Source: Aptenodytes patagonicus
Lineage: Eukaryota > Chordata > Aves > Sphenisciformes > Spheniscidae
Direction: 5' to 3'
DNA: 64,000 nt
Assembly (NCBI RefSeq): GCF_965638725.1
Contig: NC_134957.1
Span: 20,050,101 to 20,114,100 of the forward strand
Below the pieces are notes generated by a model, which worked only from the letters and a program-made list of their open reading frames with translations, was not told the origin of the DNA and made no database searches. Every line of letters starts with the position of its first letter. Position 1 is the stretch's first letter. A program made the translations under genes and the position numbers. Below are positions 11,501 through 26,500 of the stretch, piece after piece.

Positions 11501-14500
11501 GAGAGCATTTGGTGTGTGTTGCAGTTCTTTGTCCCCTAAGTGTGACCTGAAAGCTGTGCTGCTCTCATTTCCCCACTTGGTTCCAGCTCTTCTCACCGGT
11601 CGGGGCTGTGTGGGCCTGGAGGGTGCCAGGGAACCCCCGAAGCTCTGGGGGAGCTGGGTACGGGGCAGGGGAGAGAGAGGAAGAAGCTGCTACCAAAAAC
11701 TAGGAAGTGGTGGTGGTGGAGGTGAAGTCCATCATGCTCTAGACCAAAAATGCTAAGTTTCAGGCACAGCTTGACACTCAGCCCCACGGGAGGAAAACCT
11801 GGCCCCACTGGAGATTTTTGGTATTGATATTAGTGGCTCGTGAGTACCAGCCTCTGTAGGAAATTAGACGTCACGGGAGAATCTGCTTCAGGTTTGATGG
11901 GTTTTGCAGTGCCTTATATTAGTGCTGAATACATCCAACCAGGGATTTAGATTAGGCATTCAGAGCCGCAAGGGAAAAAAGTGTTTACGTTTGTTTAAAA
12001 AAAAAAAAATTCAGAAGGCTCAGGGCAGTGGTGTTCATGTATCCCAATTCTGTAATGTCAGCCTTGAACAGCCAGCTTTTTGATACTTTTCATATGGAAA
12101 TATATCTGCTCGCTGACTGGTAATATTTGTTTTCTGTTTATTGGAGAGGGGGGAGAATGGTTTCATGGCCTAGAAAACAAAGGAATTACTACAGCCAGTG
12201 CAAAAAGTCACTATGAGGGGAAAAAAGACATGGAAGAAGGCACAGAGGATGTCTAATGAAAGAAGAGACTAGTGCCATTGAGAAGACACATTGTTCATGT
12301 GCTGGTAAGGACAAGGAGACGGGATTTTTAACAGGCAGGTAATTTCAACCTCTCCTCAAATCGCTCTGCTGTAGTTTGTCACACCTGTGAGGAGCAGCAG
12401 CGGTATTAGCCAGCCTGCCCGCCGGCTCCGGTGAATGGCACGCCAGTACTTAGTGTTAAGTTCCGTGGTTTGCAATAGTAAAGGGCTATGTACAGATGCT
12501 TGCTTGTTGTGAGTCAGTGCAGCTCCATTTCAGCCAATGCTGCACAGCTGTACCCCAGCTGAAGAGCTATTTTTAATCTTCAGTACTATACAAATTGATG
12601 AGGGAAGACCACTTGCTCAAAAAAAGGCAAGTTTCCCACTTTACTTGAGTGACTGGATTCTTCAAACATTCTTGAAAATCAAAACTCCTTGTCAGCATCT
12701 CTAGAACAAGAGTCCAAAATGGACCCCATGTTAGAAAATTTAGCCTTGCTCTTCTTAGCACACTTCTTCTTGGAGTGTCTGGCCTGGGAAGGCAAATAGA
12801 GGTGTAAATTAATGTACCAGATGCAAAGCTAGTAAAGCAGTGTCCGTTCCTGCTGTCCCTGCGTGAGGGGCTGTAAGTGCCGTCAGAAGGGCACGGCAGC
12901 AAGTAGGTGCAGACGGACGTCTCTGACTGTTGGGGGGATCTGCCTGAACTCGACCACAGCACCCCACTGCCAGGGTTTTACAAGATAAGAGAATCTAGAC
13001 GACTTCTCCATTTTTAGCTGAAGTTCTGGTATTTATCAGGAGAACAAACGGGAAGTTACTGGCCACTAAGAAGAAAAAGTAAAGTAGAATTATGGAAGAG
13101 TTTGCTCAAGTAATAGGAACAAGAGTCCCACAGCACTGCTAAGGGTGGGTGGGATGCGGAGCGTCTGCTCTCTGATCTAGCGTTGGGCTGGTGTCAGCAG
13201 AGGACACTGCCACCCTCGCCTAAAAGAAATCCCCAAGTGGTATGTGAGGTCAAGTACCTCTTCTGCTGGTTTGGGATTTGGGGGAAATTTCAAAAAAATA
13301 ACTATCAAAGAGAAATCTGAACTTAATTTTTGTCCGTAAACCTTATTTATTTCCAAATGCTTCCTACAAAGCCTCACCTCTTGAGCTCTGTCCCCTCTGA
13401 ATAGAGAGTTACGGCCACCTTTCATACCCTGCTGGAATCAACATCCCGAACTCTCATTGAAATATCTCAGTTAGTTTAACCAATTTGTGCAGGTTTTGTA
13501 GCTCTAGTTTATAGGCTGGGTGGGAATAGGAGTCCCATGTGATGGAGAAAGTTGGCAGAGCCTTTTAGCTGGTTCTAGTTGTAAGTTTTGTACCTATGTT
13601 TTTCCTGCTGTTACTTCATTTTAAAATCCAGTGTATAGTCTGTCTGGTTTGTATATTAAGGAAGAACTTAATTTTGAGAAAATTAAGACTTCCATACAGA
13701 AGCTCCTGTGCTGCAGATACGTGTTCCCTTCTCGGTGAAATCCTGAACAAATTGATCTCACTGGTAAAATAACAGCAGAAAATTTATTTTAGGGAGGAGT
13801 TTCCATCATTGGAGTTAAACATTTGTAATTAGCTAAGTGCAAATCAGACCATTTTCCACCACTTAACCTTGTTTTGGTAGGTTAAGTGTGATGTTTATTC
13901 TAGACCATTTTCTTCCATTTTAACCATGTTTTGGTAGTTTAAATGCAATGTTTAATGAGATAGGCTGACTTCTAAGAAAAAAATAATTTCTAAAAAACAC
14001 TGCTGTTCTTGGCAACCTGTGTATCAGAATGTTAAGCAGAATAATTTCCCTTGGACTATTTATTTGGGTGGAGCCGTAATAGCCCTGAAGCCCCAGTTTA
14101 ATCTTTGACTACATGTTTTCAGTGCACAGGAATGTCCAGCTATTGGTTTCTATTCAAAACAGAAACCCGCAAGTTATCAGGTCTTTGCATTCAAAAATAG
14201 AGACTTAAAAAAAAACATGCTAGTCTGAAATAGAGAAGGAAATGTTGACTTGAGTGGTGATTAAACTAGTGATGCAATCAAACATGTCTTAGAGGAAAAA
14301 GCATTACAAGTAGTACTTTGGTGAACACTTTGTTGTAGCATGAAAACTATAATATGGATAAACACATGACTTCTACCAATAATGCATTAAAATGCTATGA
14401 ATGTGTATTATGCCAATTTGATAGGTTTTTAGGGAAAGGAACAAGTTTACTCCTATAACGTTACTCAGTAACAGTTGTTTTATTTGCTTTCTTGTCCTTT

Positions 14501-17500
14501 TCATTTGAGTTGGAAATGAATTAGTAATATGATAAGACAAGGAAAAAATGCCATCTTTGAAATGAAAATTGCATGTCAAAACATTGCATCCAGCCAGATA
14601 AAATAGATTTTCCTCACTTTCATTTAACTGTTGAATAAAGTGCAAGACTTCAACTTTTTATTTTTTTCTGCTTTACAGTAATATCCTTGACTTATTTCAG
14701 TTTGCGTTGCATCAGAAAAAAAAACGAACCAACAAACATATAGCCATGCAAAACTCAGTTTTAAAATCTGCTGCAACTTGGTATTTGTTAAAAATAAACC
14801 AAAACTGATGTCTAGTCTTCATGGCAGAAAAATACTGCCTTTCTGAGGCTAACTCATTTGTAGCTTTGTAATTGTTAGAAAGAGACAACTGTTCTTAGAG
14901 ATTTTGTTATTCCCTTCCCTTCTGATGCCAGAAACTCCACCTGATCCCTGCAGTCAAAACGGTTTTGTAGCTTTCCACCATAGCCTTGAACAGCGCATTT
15001 CAGTTATTCAATATCCTTTCCCATAGAGCATTTTACAGAAAGGCAGTAAAATGTCATTATTAGTGTGCATTTAAAATTACTTCAATGAAGGTGTTAATTT
15101 AAATGGAACTTAGATTGTCATCTGAAAGATTTTGACTTGTTTTTGACAATGCTTTTTAAAAGACAATAGTTTCTGCGAGCCCGGTTAGTGGTAAATATTA
15201 TTCATCCCGTGACTCCCAAGTCTCGGGGACCGTGGGTTATGTATCCGTATTTCTGTTGGACAGAATAATGGCCATAATGGGACCCTTTCTAAATTTGCGA
15301 CTGTGGTAATCTCAGCAGAGTGCATAGTTTGTGAACAATCTGTTTTTACATACCAGACTTGGAAACTGTTTGTAGAAGTTCAAGGATTTTACAGTTGTGA
15401 AGCGATTTTTTCAAGCTGACATGAACTGGTCGTGCCAAGGAGAAGCCAATAGTTCGGAACAAGCGTGAACTATGTTTTACTTGCAGACTTTACAAACTGT
15501 GCAGTAAAGCCACTAAGTTTACAGAAGTATTGCGTTTATAAACGCTGGGAAAGCTGAATGTGTATGCCTGCTGTAAAGCTGCGCTTCCAAGATCTGTTGC
15601 CAATTCCACAGAAAAGCCACCGGCATTCAGAGGTGACTGTGTGCTGATAAAACCGCTATGAGATGAGAAAAAGCATCTGAAGAGATGCCAGCTGAGTTTA
15701 CAGTAGCAACGAAGAAACAGTTTCACGAGAAGTCATACACTGCTTCATGAAGGCTCACTGCTATTCCAGCTACTACATCTGTATTGTTTACTAATATTTA
15801 TAGTGGAAGCTTTGCAAGCTTAAGAAGTTTTATTTTTAATAAGTTCAACATTTTGAACCCATGCTAAGAAAATGATTGAGCTCTCACTCAGGCCTTAGGT
15901 TTAAAAATAAGAAGCACTTAAGTAGCTCAGGGAATTGTTTTTTTGAGATACTTAGGCGCGTTGCTCCCACTGAAATAGGATTTGCAAAATGTTTTCACTG
16001 GGCACTCCTCTGACTCCAGGGCTGTTTGTAAAGGTCTTCACTGGCTAATTTTCCCTGTAAAACAGTGGGGTTTGAACTGCCAGCTGAAAATGGGACTGTT
16101 ACTCCAACTTCACTTTGTGCTTTTTAAAATGTTCCTTTTTGACGGATAACTCTGAGCGTCGTATCACCCTTGAGCTATGGCTTATAAAATAATGGTGAAC
16201 TCTTTTTGAAAAGTGAGAGAAAAACACCAAATAAATCCCATCATTATTTCGGTATCCTCCCTAAACTCCCGCTTTCGTCTGTGCTGAGCCTGAGAAATAT
16301 TCAAGCTGAAACATCATTAAGACAAACAAACAAAAAGGTTAGGGGACAGTCTGATTGGCGTAGGAAGAACAGGCTTTGTGACAGTGACACTGCTTTGGTT
16401 CCCCTGTGCATCCCTCTGCACTGGGTCTGCAGACTGGAAACCTAATAATACTGGCTTGTAAAGGGAAAAATAGAAGCATTTATTGAAGTGTTCCTAGACT
16501 GCAATGCTTTAACATTTCTTTAACAGTTTTCTTATGACAAATATGTTCTTTTTTTTTCCTTTTCTTTTTTTCAAATTCACAACTGAAAGTACTGTTGCTA
16601 TGTTACTGTAATGGTGTGTAGGCTGCTAAATAAATAGAGGGAGTTCAGTCCATGCCAGAAATAGAAAGCCAGGTCAGAGGTGACATTTGGGACATGTTGA
16701 GAAAAAAGAGAATATATAATTATTTCTTTCCTTCCTATCATTCTCTTCAGTCTCATTAACCCCAGACTACTTAGAAGGAAATTACAACAGAACTTCTGGA
16801 CATGTGAGAGTACTAAAAATTGACACCTCTAGAGTTCCACTAAGTCTTTTGGATTTGTTTTTTGCAAGATCAAATTTGCAAGGGAAACTGGTAAAAGCGT
16901 GGCACCTCGCACACTTGTGAATTGAGTAGCTACTTCGAGGTATCAAAGGGCATGGGGAACTGTTGAAAATTCACTCTGCAAAGGTGTGCTCAGAAGGGAA
17001 AATCTGACAGAGGGAACAAGCTTTGAGCCTGCGAAGCCAGAAACAGGAAATTTGAGTCCATTGTCCTTTTTGGGATAGTCTGGCAGGTTACCAAGGACCA
17101 GATATACAAAAATGTGCTTAGGCTCTTCTGCGAGCAGCCCTAGGTACCTGCTTGCACCTTCAGCTGCCTAAACACCTCTGTAAACCTGGCTCGTGAACAC
17201 GCATGAGTGCCTCGTTTGTAGAGCAGGGTCATTTTTATCCCTCCTCTGCTGCCTGCATATGCTCCTCGTGTACAGACCATAGCACAACAAGCTCTCATTT
17301 AAGCTCCAGCGGCTGATTCAGTAAATGGTGGGAACTGCAAGCTGCTAATGTGCGAACGAGAGCCCAGTCCTCCCTCCATCCGTGTCGGTCAGAGCAGAAG
17401 CAGCCCTTATCCTAGGAACGAGCACTGCAGCCTCGTTACTTGCAGACAGCGGCCTCTGACTTTATTTCCAAAATGTTATCGCAAATGCTGGATGCTCTGG

Positions 17501-20500
17501 GCTGTGTTCCCCTCGCCACAAAGCTCCTCAGCCCCCTCCCAGCCCCTTGCGGGCATCGCTGCGGGCATGCACAGCACCCCCACGCTCTGGTCCTGCCTTG
17601 CCCTTGGCCCCGCTGCTCTCGCGTGAGCATCGGCAGCCCTGGGCCCGCAGCAGAGCAGCTGCGAGCTGTCAGACCTTCCCGCTGGCAGGAGGTGGGACAC
17701 AGAAACGCGGACCAAGCTCGCTCATGTGTGAGTTAATTTAGCAGCTTTGTAATTAATCTGGGAGATATTATCCTTAAATATATATGTTTACTTATAAACA
17801 AATTATTAATATGACACAATATGAGGCATCTAAGCTCTTTGTGAATTAGGGAAGAAGCCCACAGCCATAACCTAAACCAGTTCAGTGCCTGCAATCCCAT
17901 TAGAGACTTCTTTGTGGTATTTTTGTAGTTCCACAGATCTGTTACTTTCCTACAAAGAAACAATGTAAATGTGTCCGCTACCCAAGAGACCTTTGGACCT
18001 AAGGCATTCCAGAAAATCCCACATTTACCATAAAACTTATAGAGGAGAATTAAATTAGAGGGTACAACAAGACCCAATGATGCTAAGTATAGTTTTTCTT
18101 GTTCCTCAATTGCAGGGTCTTTAAAATTTTCTTTTTATTTGTTAAGACTGCTTGAACGGAGGGCTGGAATTTGAATGGCTAGGAGTATTTCCTAACACGA
18201 TGGATGCGAATAGCTGGTTTTATAAGAAACTTTCCTAATTTTCAGCCACAAGCCAACCCCTAGTGCCTTAGACCTTGAGACATGTCCGCAGAATGTCTGA
18301 GGTTCTGTGTCAGAAAATGAACGAGTAGTTTAAGATTCATCAGGGTTGTTTACTTACTTACGTTAGGAGCTTGCTGCTGCTGCGATTGGAGGCATTTCTT
18401 GTTTTCTAGCACAACCAGTATTCAGCCCCAGACTGAAGGAGAGGGTGTTAGAGGCTTTCTTGTCCCCTGTGGAGTTCAAACCCTCGTTTGGGCTCTGTCA
18501 AATCCTTTACCCTTGCCAGAGACTGCATTTATCTCAGACCCTAAAGAGCAATTATTGTGATTTATCTGTCTTCGGAGTGAATAAGATTTTACCAGGCATT
18601 TTCTACACAGAAATCTCCAGCCGGGAGAAGTGCAGCCTACAGCCTGTCCTTTCCAGGGCTTTGTTGCCCATGCTCAGCAAGTTGCCCAGTTTTAACCATC
18701 AGCAGCAGCATTGCTAAATGGAAGGGAGGATGAATTACACCCTCTGCAGTTCTGTTATGTTATCCTCCTAAAGGACCCATTTGTCTCTCATTATATTTCC
18801 AGGTCCTCTGTGCTTGAAATGATCTTCTAAACTTTATAAGTAAACTTGGTTTGCTGGCTGGTAAAGTACAGCTGTTTACCCATTAGAGTATTCCAAGTGG
18901 GCTGCAATGACGTTTGCCTGTGCTCTTTGTTGGAGCAAACAGCTTGATTGTTAAAACTGAATGAAGTTATGTCGAGGCAGAAGATGGCAGACACGGCCAG
19001 GTTTCAGATAAGTTGTAGTTAGCTGGGTGAAGATTAAGTATCTTTACACTGCTGCTTTAAATACCCAAGGACTCCCCTCACCGTGGCACTTACCTTGTCG
19101 TGGGTTCAGAGATGCTTTAGTGAAGCTTGCCATTCGAGAACGGGCGACACAAGTTTGGGAGGTGAAGAGCCAGAGCGAGCTTGTGCGAAGGAGTAGCCAT
19201 GCAGTCCTTTCCAGAATAGAGTGATGGAGAGGGATAGTCATAGAGATGCACCCCAGTGATATGTCTCAGGAACATTTCCAAGCAAATGATTTGCATGTAG
19301 TTTAGCAACCTGAGCTATGTGAAGATTTCAGCAGTGGTGGACCTAATTCTCATATGCTCAGAACTTACTGTGCACCCACAGGCAGGTTTCAGTTTGACTC
19401 GTTCCTCGGGTTTACTGGATTTGGAAATGGAACTGGGATCTCTATATGAGCATATCGTTGTAGATTTTACTTCAGAGATTTTTTTTTTTTTTAAGAAAGC
19501 AACTGTTTCATGTGCCGTCTATGTGTAGGAATAAAAGATAAGGAGCAGAGGAAAGCACTCAGATATAAGACCTTGTACTATTAATGGTCATAAGGCCTAG
19601 GATCGTTTTGTTGGAGGGCAGCTGGTCACTTCGGAGTTGCACCTAGGGTTGCTGCGGTCAAGGTACTTGCTCTGAGTGGAAACATGGTCATGCAGAATCA
19701 CTCCAGATCTAGTTCATGGTGCCAGTTTAGGGCAGGATCTTCATGGTTCCTTGCTGGGACTGACAAGAAAAGGCGTATGACCCTACACAGCAACAGCAGC
19801 AAGTGAGTATGGTGATGTAGCACAAATGAGTCTGTACCATCAAGCAGGAAATTTTACCCTTCCAAAATAAAATGCACCCATAATGGACAGAAAGTCCAAG
19901 TAAACATTGGCTTTAATAAGCTGCTGGAATTGGGCAGGTGTGCAGTCAAACTGGAAGGTTAGATCTGAAGCTTTCATTTGCATTTATCAGTTTGCATAAA
20001 TCTGCTTGGAATACCTCTTTATCCTCTCTGAAAAGGTTTCAAATATAAAGTATTTAGACTCATCAGAAAAAAATATCCTGAAATAGAAATGGCACCTCAT
20101 GTTCTCTAGCAATACAGTAGCTTAAGGAGAAACCAGAAGCCAAAAAAATGCAGTCTCAAACTCAAACCCGTTATGACCATATTTATGGGGAACATTTAAA
20201 TAATCTGAGCTGTTTCCCCTACATATTCCTTACTACTAACAACAGTACCTTATGACTGGTGATACCTCATCTTCATTAAACACTGAACTTGAATATCAGA
20301 GTTGAGCTTCAGGCTTTTCTCTTTAGCTTTTGTATCAATTGGCTGGATGCAGATCAAGCACACAGCCAAGGACCTCAGCAACAAGGGGATGGGGAGAGAA
20401 AAGCAGATAGGAGGATTTTGCCTCCCGGTGGAACCCCCCAGATCTGCCATTATCAGCACTCCTGGTAGCTCCACTGTAACTGGGAGAGGTGGTATGTGGT

Positions 20501-23500
20501 ATGGGAACTGCAGCATTTACCAGCTTGTAATTGGAAACTGAAGACAATGAATGGATGAGAATATGTTAAAATGCACAATTTCACTTTATTTTGTGTAACA
20601 TCTTTCACACAAAACTTTCCACTCAAGGAGATTACAGCCAGATAGAATTATGGTGAAAAATTTCAGAGTTGCAGAGAAATTGGTAACTTCTTAAAAAGAG
20701 TAAACTGTCACTGAAAAATCTCACTTTCTATTTGAGAGATAAAATCTATGCATGCTGCAGCCATTTTTGCTTTGCCTGGCATAAGATTTGCATGACTCAC
20801 AGCCAGCAGCATGCTGAGGACCTGGAAATACGTAATACAAAAGCCGATGCTGGCTGCTGGCCGCTGGCTGGGGAATTCCCGTACCATCTTTGAAATGATG
20901 ATCCTGTTTGATGGGGCAACACACGGAGTGCGAGGCAAGTGCATGTGATGTTTCTCCCCTAGGTGAGGTTATTAATCTGAAGGGTGAGAGACAGCGTGAA
21001 GCCTGCTAAACACCTACTATCGTAGCAGTCGGTCCCAGCTGGTGAGGATGGGTGATGTAATGGATCAAGCAGGAGGAGAAAGTTTTCAAATGGGAGGGTG
21101 TAAAATTTGAAAGGCTGCACATAGGAATGAAGAGCCGCAGTCTTAATTTGAGTACACAGGCAGCTCAGCAGATGGCCCAGCAGATGAGTTGCTATGCACC
21201 ACGGTATGTGTGAGAACATGAGAGTAATGGCGAGGCTCCACGCAGAAACGTAGCCCTGCCCTGTGCATGGTATGGGGTAACATCACATGCCATGTTCCTT
21301 ACCCCAGCTGGGCCCTCCGTCCCCCATCAGGGCGCTTTGTTGGCTTGCACACCGAGCTTTCCACAACAGTATTTCATATTGCTGTTCTGCATTACAGCAA
21401 TTTCCTCCCCTGTGTTTTGCCTTCCCTCTCCAAACAGAGCAAGAGCCATCCCCAGAAGCGTAGGTCCTTGCCAGTCACACTAACACTGACGTGGCATCGC
21501 TAACTTCTCCTCCTGCCTTAGGCTGCAGCTCTCAGGCTGAGCTGGCACCTCTCTCGGGGTGGAAAACCTCCTGCTTCAGGCCGTAGAACAGCCTCACTGG
21601 GATGTTTTGGGTTTATTTCCTACAATTCCAGTTCCTCCAGCAGTGAAGTCCAGCAGCCAGAGAGATTTCATATGCATCCTATGTGACTTCCACCTTCCCT
21701 AATAACTGCAGCTCTTTGGGAATTTTAGGGAAAAACTTCAGAAAATCTCTAAAAATCCATTCTTTGTTTAAGAACTGGCCGGTTTGCATCTGACTTTCTC
21801 CAGGGGATCCGTTTTGCTGCTTACTGTTTGTGAGACTTTTGGGCTCCATTTGCAAATCACCTATGCACTTATAGCTAGAACCTGGAAAAAGCATCTTTAC
21901 CACTAATAGCTTAGAGTAGCCATTGCCACCTCACAGTCACGTTGCGCTGTCGCTCAGCATAACGGTGTTAGGAGCTTTGTTTTCTCCAGTGGTTTTCTAA
22001 CAAACCTCTGTTAATCTGGAGCAATATATTCATATGGGCAATTCCAATAATCCATGTTTTGTGATACAGCAAAAATCTGTCTCACTAACCAGTTTACATG
22101 TGACATTGATGAAATGACTACCACTAAGTTGTTTCGAGAAACTCCATTTCCAGTGCAATCTGCGGGAAAATTACACGGGTGTATAACGATGCGTGAATTC
22201 TCATCACTATAATTATGCTGATAAACATCTTCTCAGATGTTCTTGGGATAAGTGACATCTTTTTCCTTTATCTTAAACCGCTTCTGAAGCAATATAAACT
22301 AAACTGGGAACAACGTTCTTTTTTCCGGTATCAGAGCATTCCCATGGTATACTCATGCCAGCAGATACATGGCAGCTCAGCTATGCTAGTAAAACGGGAG
22401 ACAAGCCCTTAGACTCAAGCAGCAACGACACAAGCAGTGGTAATCCCTGCTTTCCCACACGCTATCCTGTCAGATTCCTTTTATCATCTTGCAGTCTTAA
22501 GAGCATAGTTCAAATTTTGTGTCTCCTTCGCCCTTGGTATATTTACTTGAATTGCAAACAAAGAGATGATTCTTTAATCCCTCCTATTTTTGTTATGGTC
22601 CCCTGGAGCTGGCACTAAGACTACCAAACGCACTGAGCTCATCCAAGGGTAGACTGTCATTTCCATCGTGGGTTGGCCAGTCATTGGGACAACAGTAATT
22701 CTGTGAGCCCGCCATGAAGTTTGTTTGGACCAGGTGGTGGACTAGGATACATGGGTGAGGATATTTCACTATTGGACCTTTAAAGTGTGTTTAGCAAGGA
22801 CAATGTTCTGATCTTCCATAATTAAATTCTGTATGTACAGCAGCCAAACAAAAATCCAGGTCTATATTCACTGTTTGTAAAATAAAACTCTCTGAAGTGT
22901 CTCTCAGCCTAAGGACTGTGAGTCAAAGTGGAAGGTTTTATGTTAGTAAAGGAAAAATTAAACATAATCATCTGTCTTATTGTAAAGCAGCAGAAGGATG
23001 TTAAAAACTATGTTATGCTGGCTCACATTTTTTCTACATAAATGAAATTTTTGGTCATCGTACATGCTTACAGTAAAACAGTTAAATAGGAAATAGTGTA
23101 ATCCATTATGATTTTTACATAACTTTTTCTTTCATAACATACTTGTGCAACAGAGTAGTCAGAATGTAATAATCAAACTACATTTTTTCCATGCTTGAAC
23201 ATTAGTGGCCACCTGGAAAATTGCATGCTACCTATATTCAGTGAATTGGCTGAGTGAAGAAGTCACCTCCAAGGAAACTAAAATGAGTTTTATGTGTTTG
23301 GGTAAGTTGACTTTTGCCAGCAAGAAACATAAAGAGGACAAAAAAAATCTTGTTTGCCACCATTCGTCCTTGGAGATGGTGTCAGTCAGCACCGGGGTGC
23401 TAACACCGCTCACAGACCCAGCCCACAGCCGCCTGACTTGTCCAGGGACTGTCCTCACATAGGAATGGTGGCAACAGGCCTGACGTGTTTCTGGTAAAGA

Positions 23501-26500
23501 CACTGGAAGAGCCTCCAGAGCAGCAAAGAGAAATGCCCAAGTGCTGGAAAAAAACTTAACCTTTTGTAGGAAGATCTTGTAGGAAGCACTGACCACTTCT
23601 GACAAGGGCTCTGCCATTGCAGATACCCCTTCTGCCTGTAGCACTTATAATTGTAGCGTAGCAACTTATTTGAAAAACTTTGGCTGAAACGGCCAGTTAT
23701 CACTCTGCTAGTGCAGGGTGTTGCCTCTTCTCTTCCCGGTAAAAATGCTGAGCCGCGGACGGGGTCTGTTCTGGGAACGGGCTACAGGCGCTCTTGTTAG
23801 TCAGCAAATACCAGAGCCCCAGGGCAGGGAGTCAGCAACAAGGAACGGGGAGGGGGGGGACACGTCCAACACCTGTTGGTAATCCAGTTATTAAAAATAA
23901 ATGTTGACTTGATAAACTTCTAACCAAAAACCTGTTATGTCAGAAGGGGACTCTTCTAATGCTCAGCTCCTAAGGTCAGGGGTGTAACTGTGATAAGGCT
24001 GGGGACATCTCAGCTGGGTGGAAAGAAGAGCTGAGCTATCCAGATAGTTATCTAACTACACAAGGCCTTGGCAGCTTTGACCCCTGTTCTTTGGAAACCC
24101 GTGTCTGACTATGTTATATATTTGGCTTACTATTATTCCTGGATTTGCTCAACTTTTTGGTGAAAATGTCATTAATTACTAATTTAGTTCAGTGGAATAA
24201 GAAAGAGTCCAACTGTGTATGCGTAGTGCATTTAGTGGCTTCAATCCTTAGCTTGTAATTGCTCTTTCCTGAATATGATGCTGTTGGGAAAATTCTTAGT
24301 TTCACAGTGTCAAGCCATTAATTAATCAAGGACCAAACCAGAAGCAGAGCACTGTGGAGAAGATTCTTAGGTATCGAAAGTCACTGATGATAGTAAACTT
24401 CTGGGGAAATGGTGCCTGGCTGCGGCTGGGGAACTTGCCTTCCAGTTACACGTTCCCCTGGCTGCAAATGCGGTGCTTGCTGCTTTTTTCCCTGCGCAAA
24501 GACGAGGCACGGCCACCGCATGAGTCATGGGTCTGCGCTCAGCTGTGCCTGACACATGAAACTCTGGAGCGGGACAGAAGCAGCAGCTTTGTGGTGTGGG
24601 AATGCAATGCAAGACACACACACACACACACAAAAAAAAGGGTCTTATGGCCAGTGCAGCCCAAGACTTGAAGGGCTCTTTAGAGGCTTTTGGCTTTGCT
24701 GCTTTTGACTGTATCCAGCCAGCCCCACCTCTCCCGCCTTCTTCCTTCTGGTGGTTTTCATGGCTAACCCTCAGCATCCATACAAGTGCTTCCCTGGCCT
24801 CCTTGGGTAGCTGTGACCCGTGCTAGCCCACAGGAAAGCAAAGTAGCCACAGGATGAGGAAATGGCAAACAAACAGAAAGATCTCTGGTTGTTGTTTCTC
24901 TCCCTTGAACTGCAGCTTCTTTAATCACACGTTGCAAAACGGATTGTGGAGCAGGGTCATTCTGCCCGTGAGGCGGGGCTGTGGTCCTGGAGCTCTAGAG
25001 GAGCAGAGCTGCTTCTCTCGGACAGTGTTTCTAACACAGAGCACATGACATCTATCACTTAACGCCATGACAAAATGGTGTTTCTAACACAGAGATGAAG
25101 CAATTTGTGAAGTGAAATTAATCATAGGTATATGTCATGGTTATTGATGTAAATGCAGATTAGAAAGTACGTATAGCAACAGTCTATTTCTAAAGGCATT
25201 GATTCTTTACTGCAAAAGAATGAAAGTGAAAATACCCTGAAAAACAATAAAACAAAGAGCACTGTAGCTCTGGCTCTGCAAAAATACAAAAATTTCTCAT
25301 TGTATGCAAGAAGTGGTATGGGGAAGGGGCATGGGATTATTTTAGTGCTTCATTCATCTTCAGTTGTACGTTATGGGTCTGATTTTGCACCTGATTTTGA
25401 AAATCCTGAGTTCCCCTTTTAGCTGTCAAATAGGAACGAACACAGAATCAGCCATGGGGAAGGAGTCTTGGATTAAACAAATGCAAAGTCCTAATCCAGC
25501 TCTCCTTCAAGGCAATTGGATTATTCTGCTTGATTTTAGTAAGAATTGAAATAAACTATAATGGGGAGGAGACTCAGGTTACAGGAGCAAAATTAGCATT
25601 CAAGGAGATGGACAAAGATGTCCTATGGCATATTTAAAATACCAGCAGGATAGTCTTCTACTGGATTTATTGAAAGATGAGTACCCAAATATCCCTAAAT
25701 TCCTAGATAGGCTTAAAACTGTCTTCATTTTTTTCAATAAATCATTGTGTAAATTATGTAAATTGTAACTTCATGACAGTAGCAGTGCAATAATATTAGT
25801 AAGCAGTGTAATTCTCAACTTTCGTTAAGAAAGTCACAGAATAAAATATGAACATATGTGATGGGTTTAAAAAAATGAATTCAAACAATCAGTAAGACCA
25901 GAAGCTCTGTAAGTGCCGAATTATTGTTGCAGAAGTATTCTTTTTATCTATGGGTCATGCTTTCCAAGAAACGAGTGAAAAATGTAAACACTTCCAAGCA
26001 TTTGTCCCTTTGGGCACAGGGTGTATTAAACAACAACAACAAAAAATGCTTCATGGACAGAAAAGAATTGTTGGCCGGGGCATTTTAGACAGAAGCCAGT
26101 AACGCCTAACTTGGTGAACAAGCAAGAAGGAAAAACTTGCAAATGGTTTTATCACTTGATTCATGGAAGTTCTCCATTCACCTTGGTTTTAAAATGAAGC
26201 CTCCTTCAAGTTTAAAGAAACAAACTGGAAACGTTTTCATGTAGTCAAATTCAAAGCAGGAGATGGTTGTGGTAATTACTGGCAAGCAAATAGTAAATAC
26301 TCTCAGAGGTGAAAACCACAGAGCTGGAAATCATGCCTCTGCTAAGCTGGGTCAGATTCTGTGCTTGATTACACTGCATGAATAAATTATTGGAAGACAC
26401 ATGTCAAGCTCTTTTTTCAGAAGTGAGAAAATAATACAAATTCTTACTTTTGCAAAGCAGGGCAGAAATATGCCAAAGACCGTGGCATCATTAGTTTGCT

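Noticed and set aside
25025..25094. Transposon target-site duplication
   Set aside because: Only 36 bases lie between the repeats, with no terminal inverted repeats.
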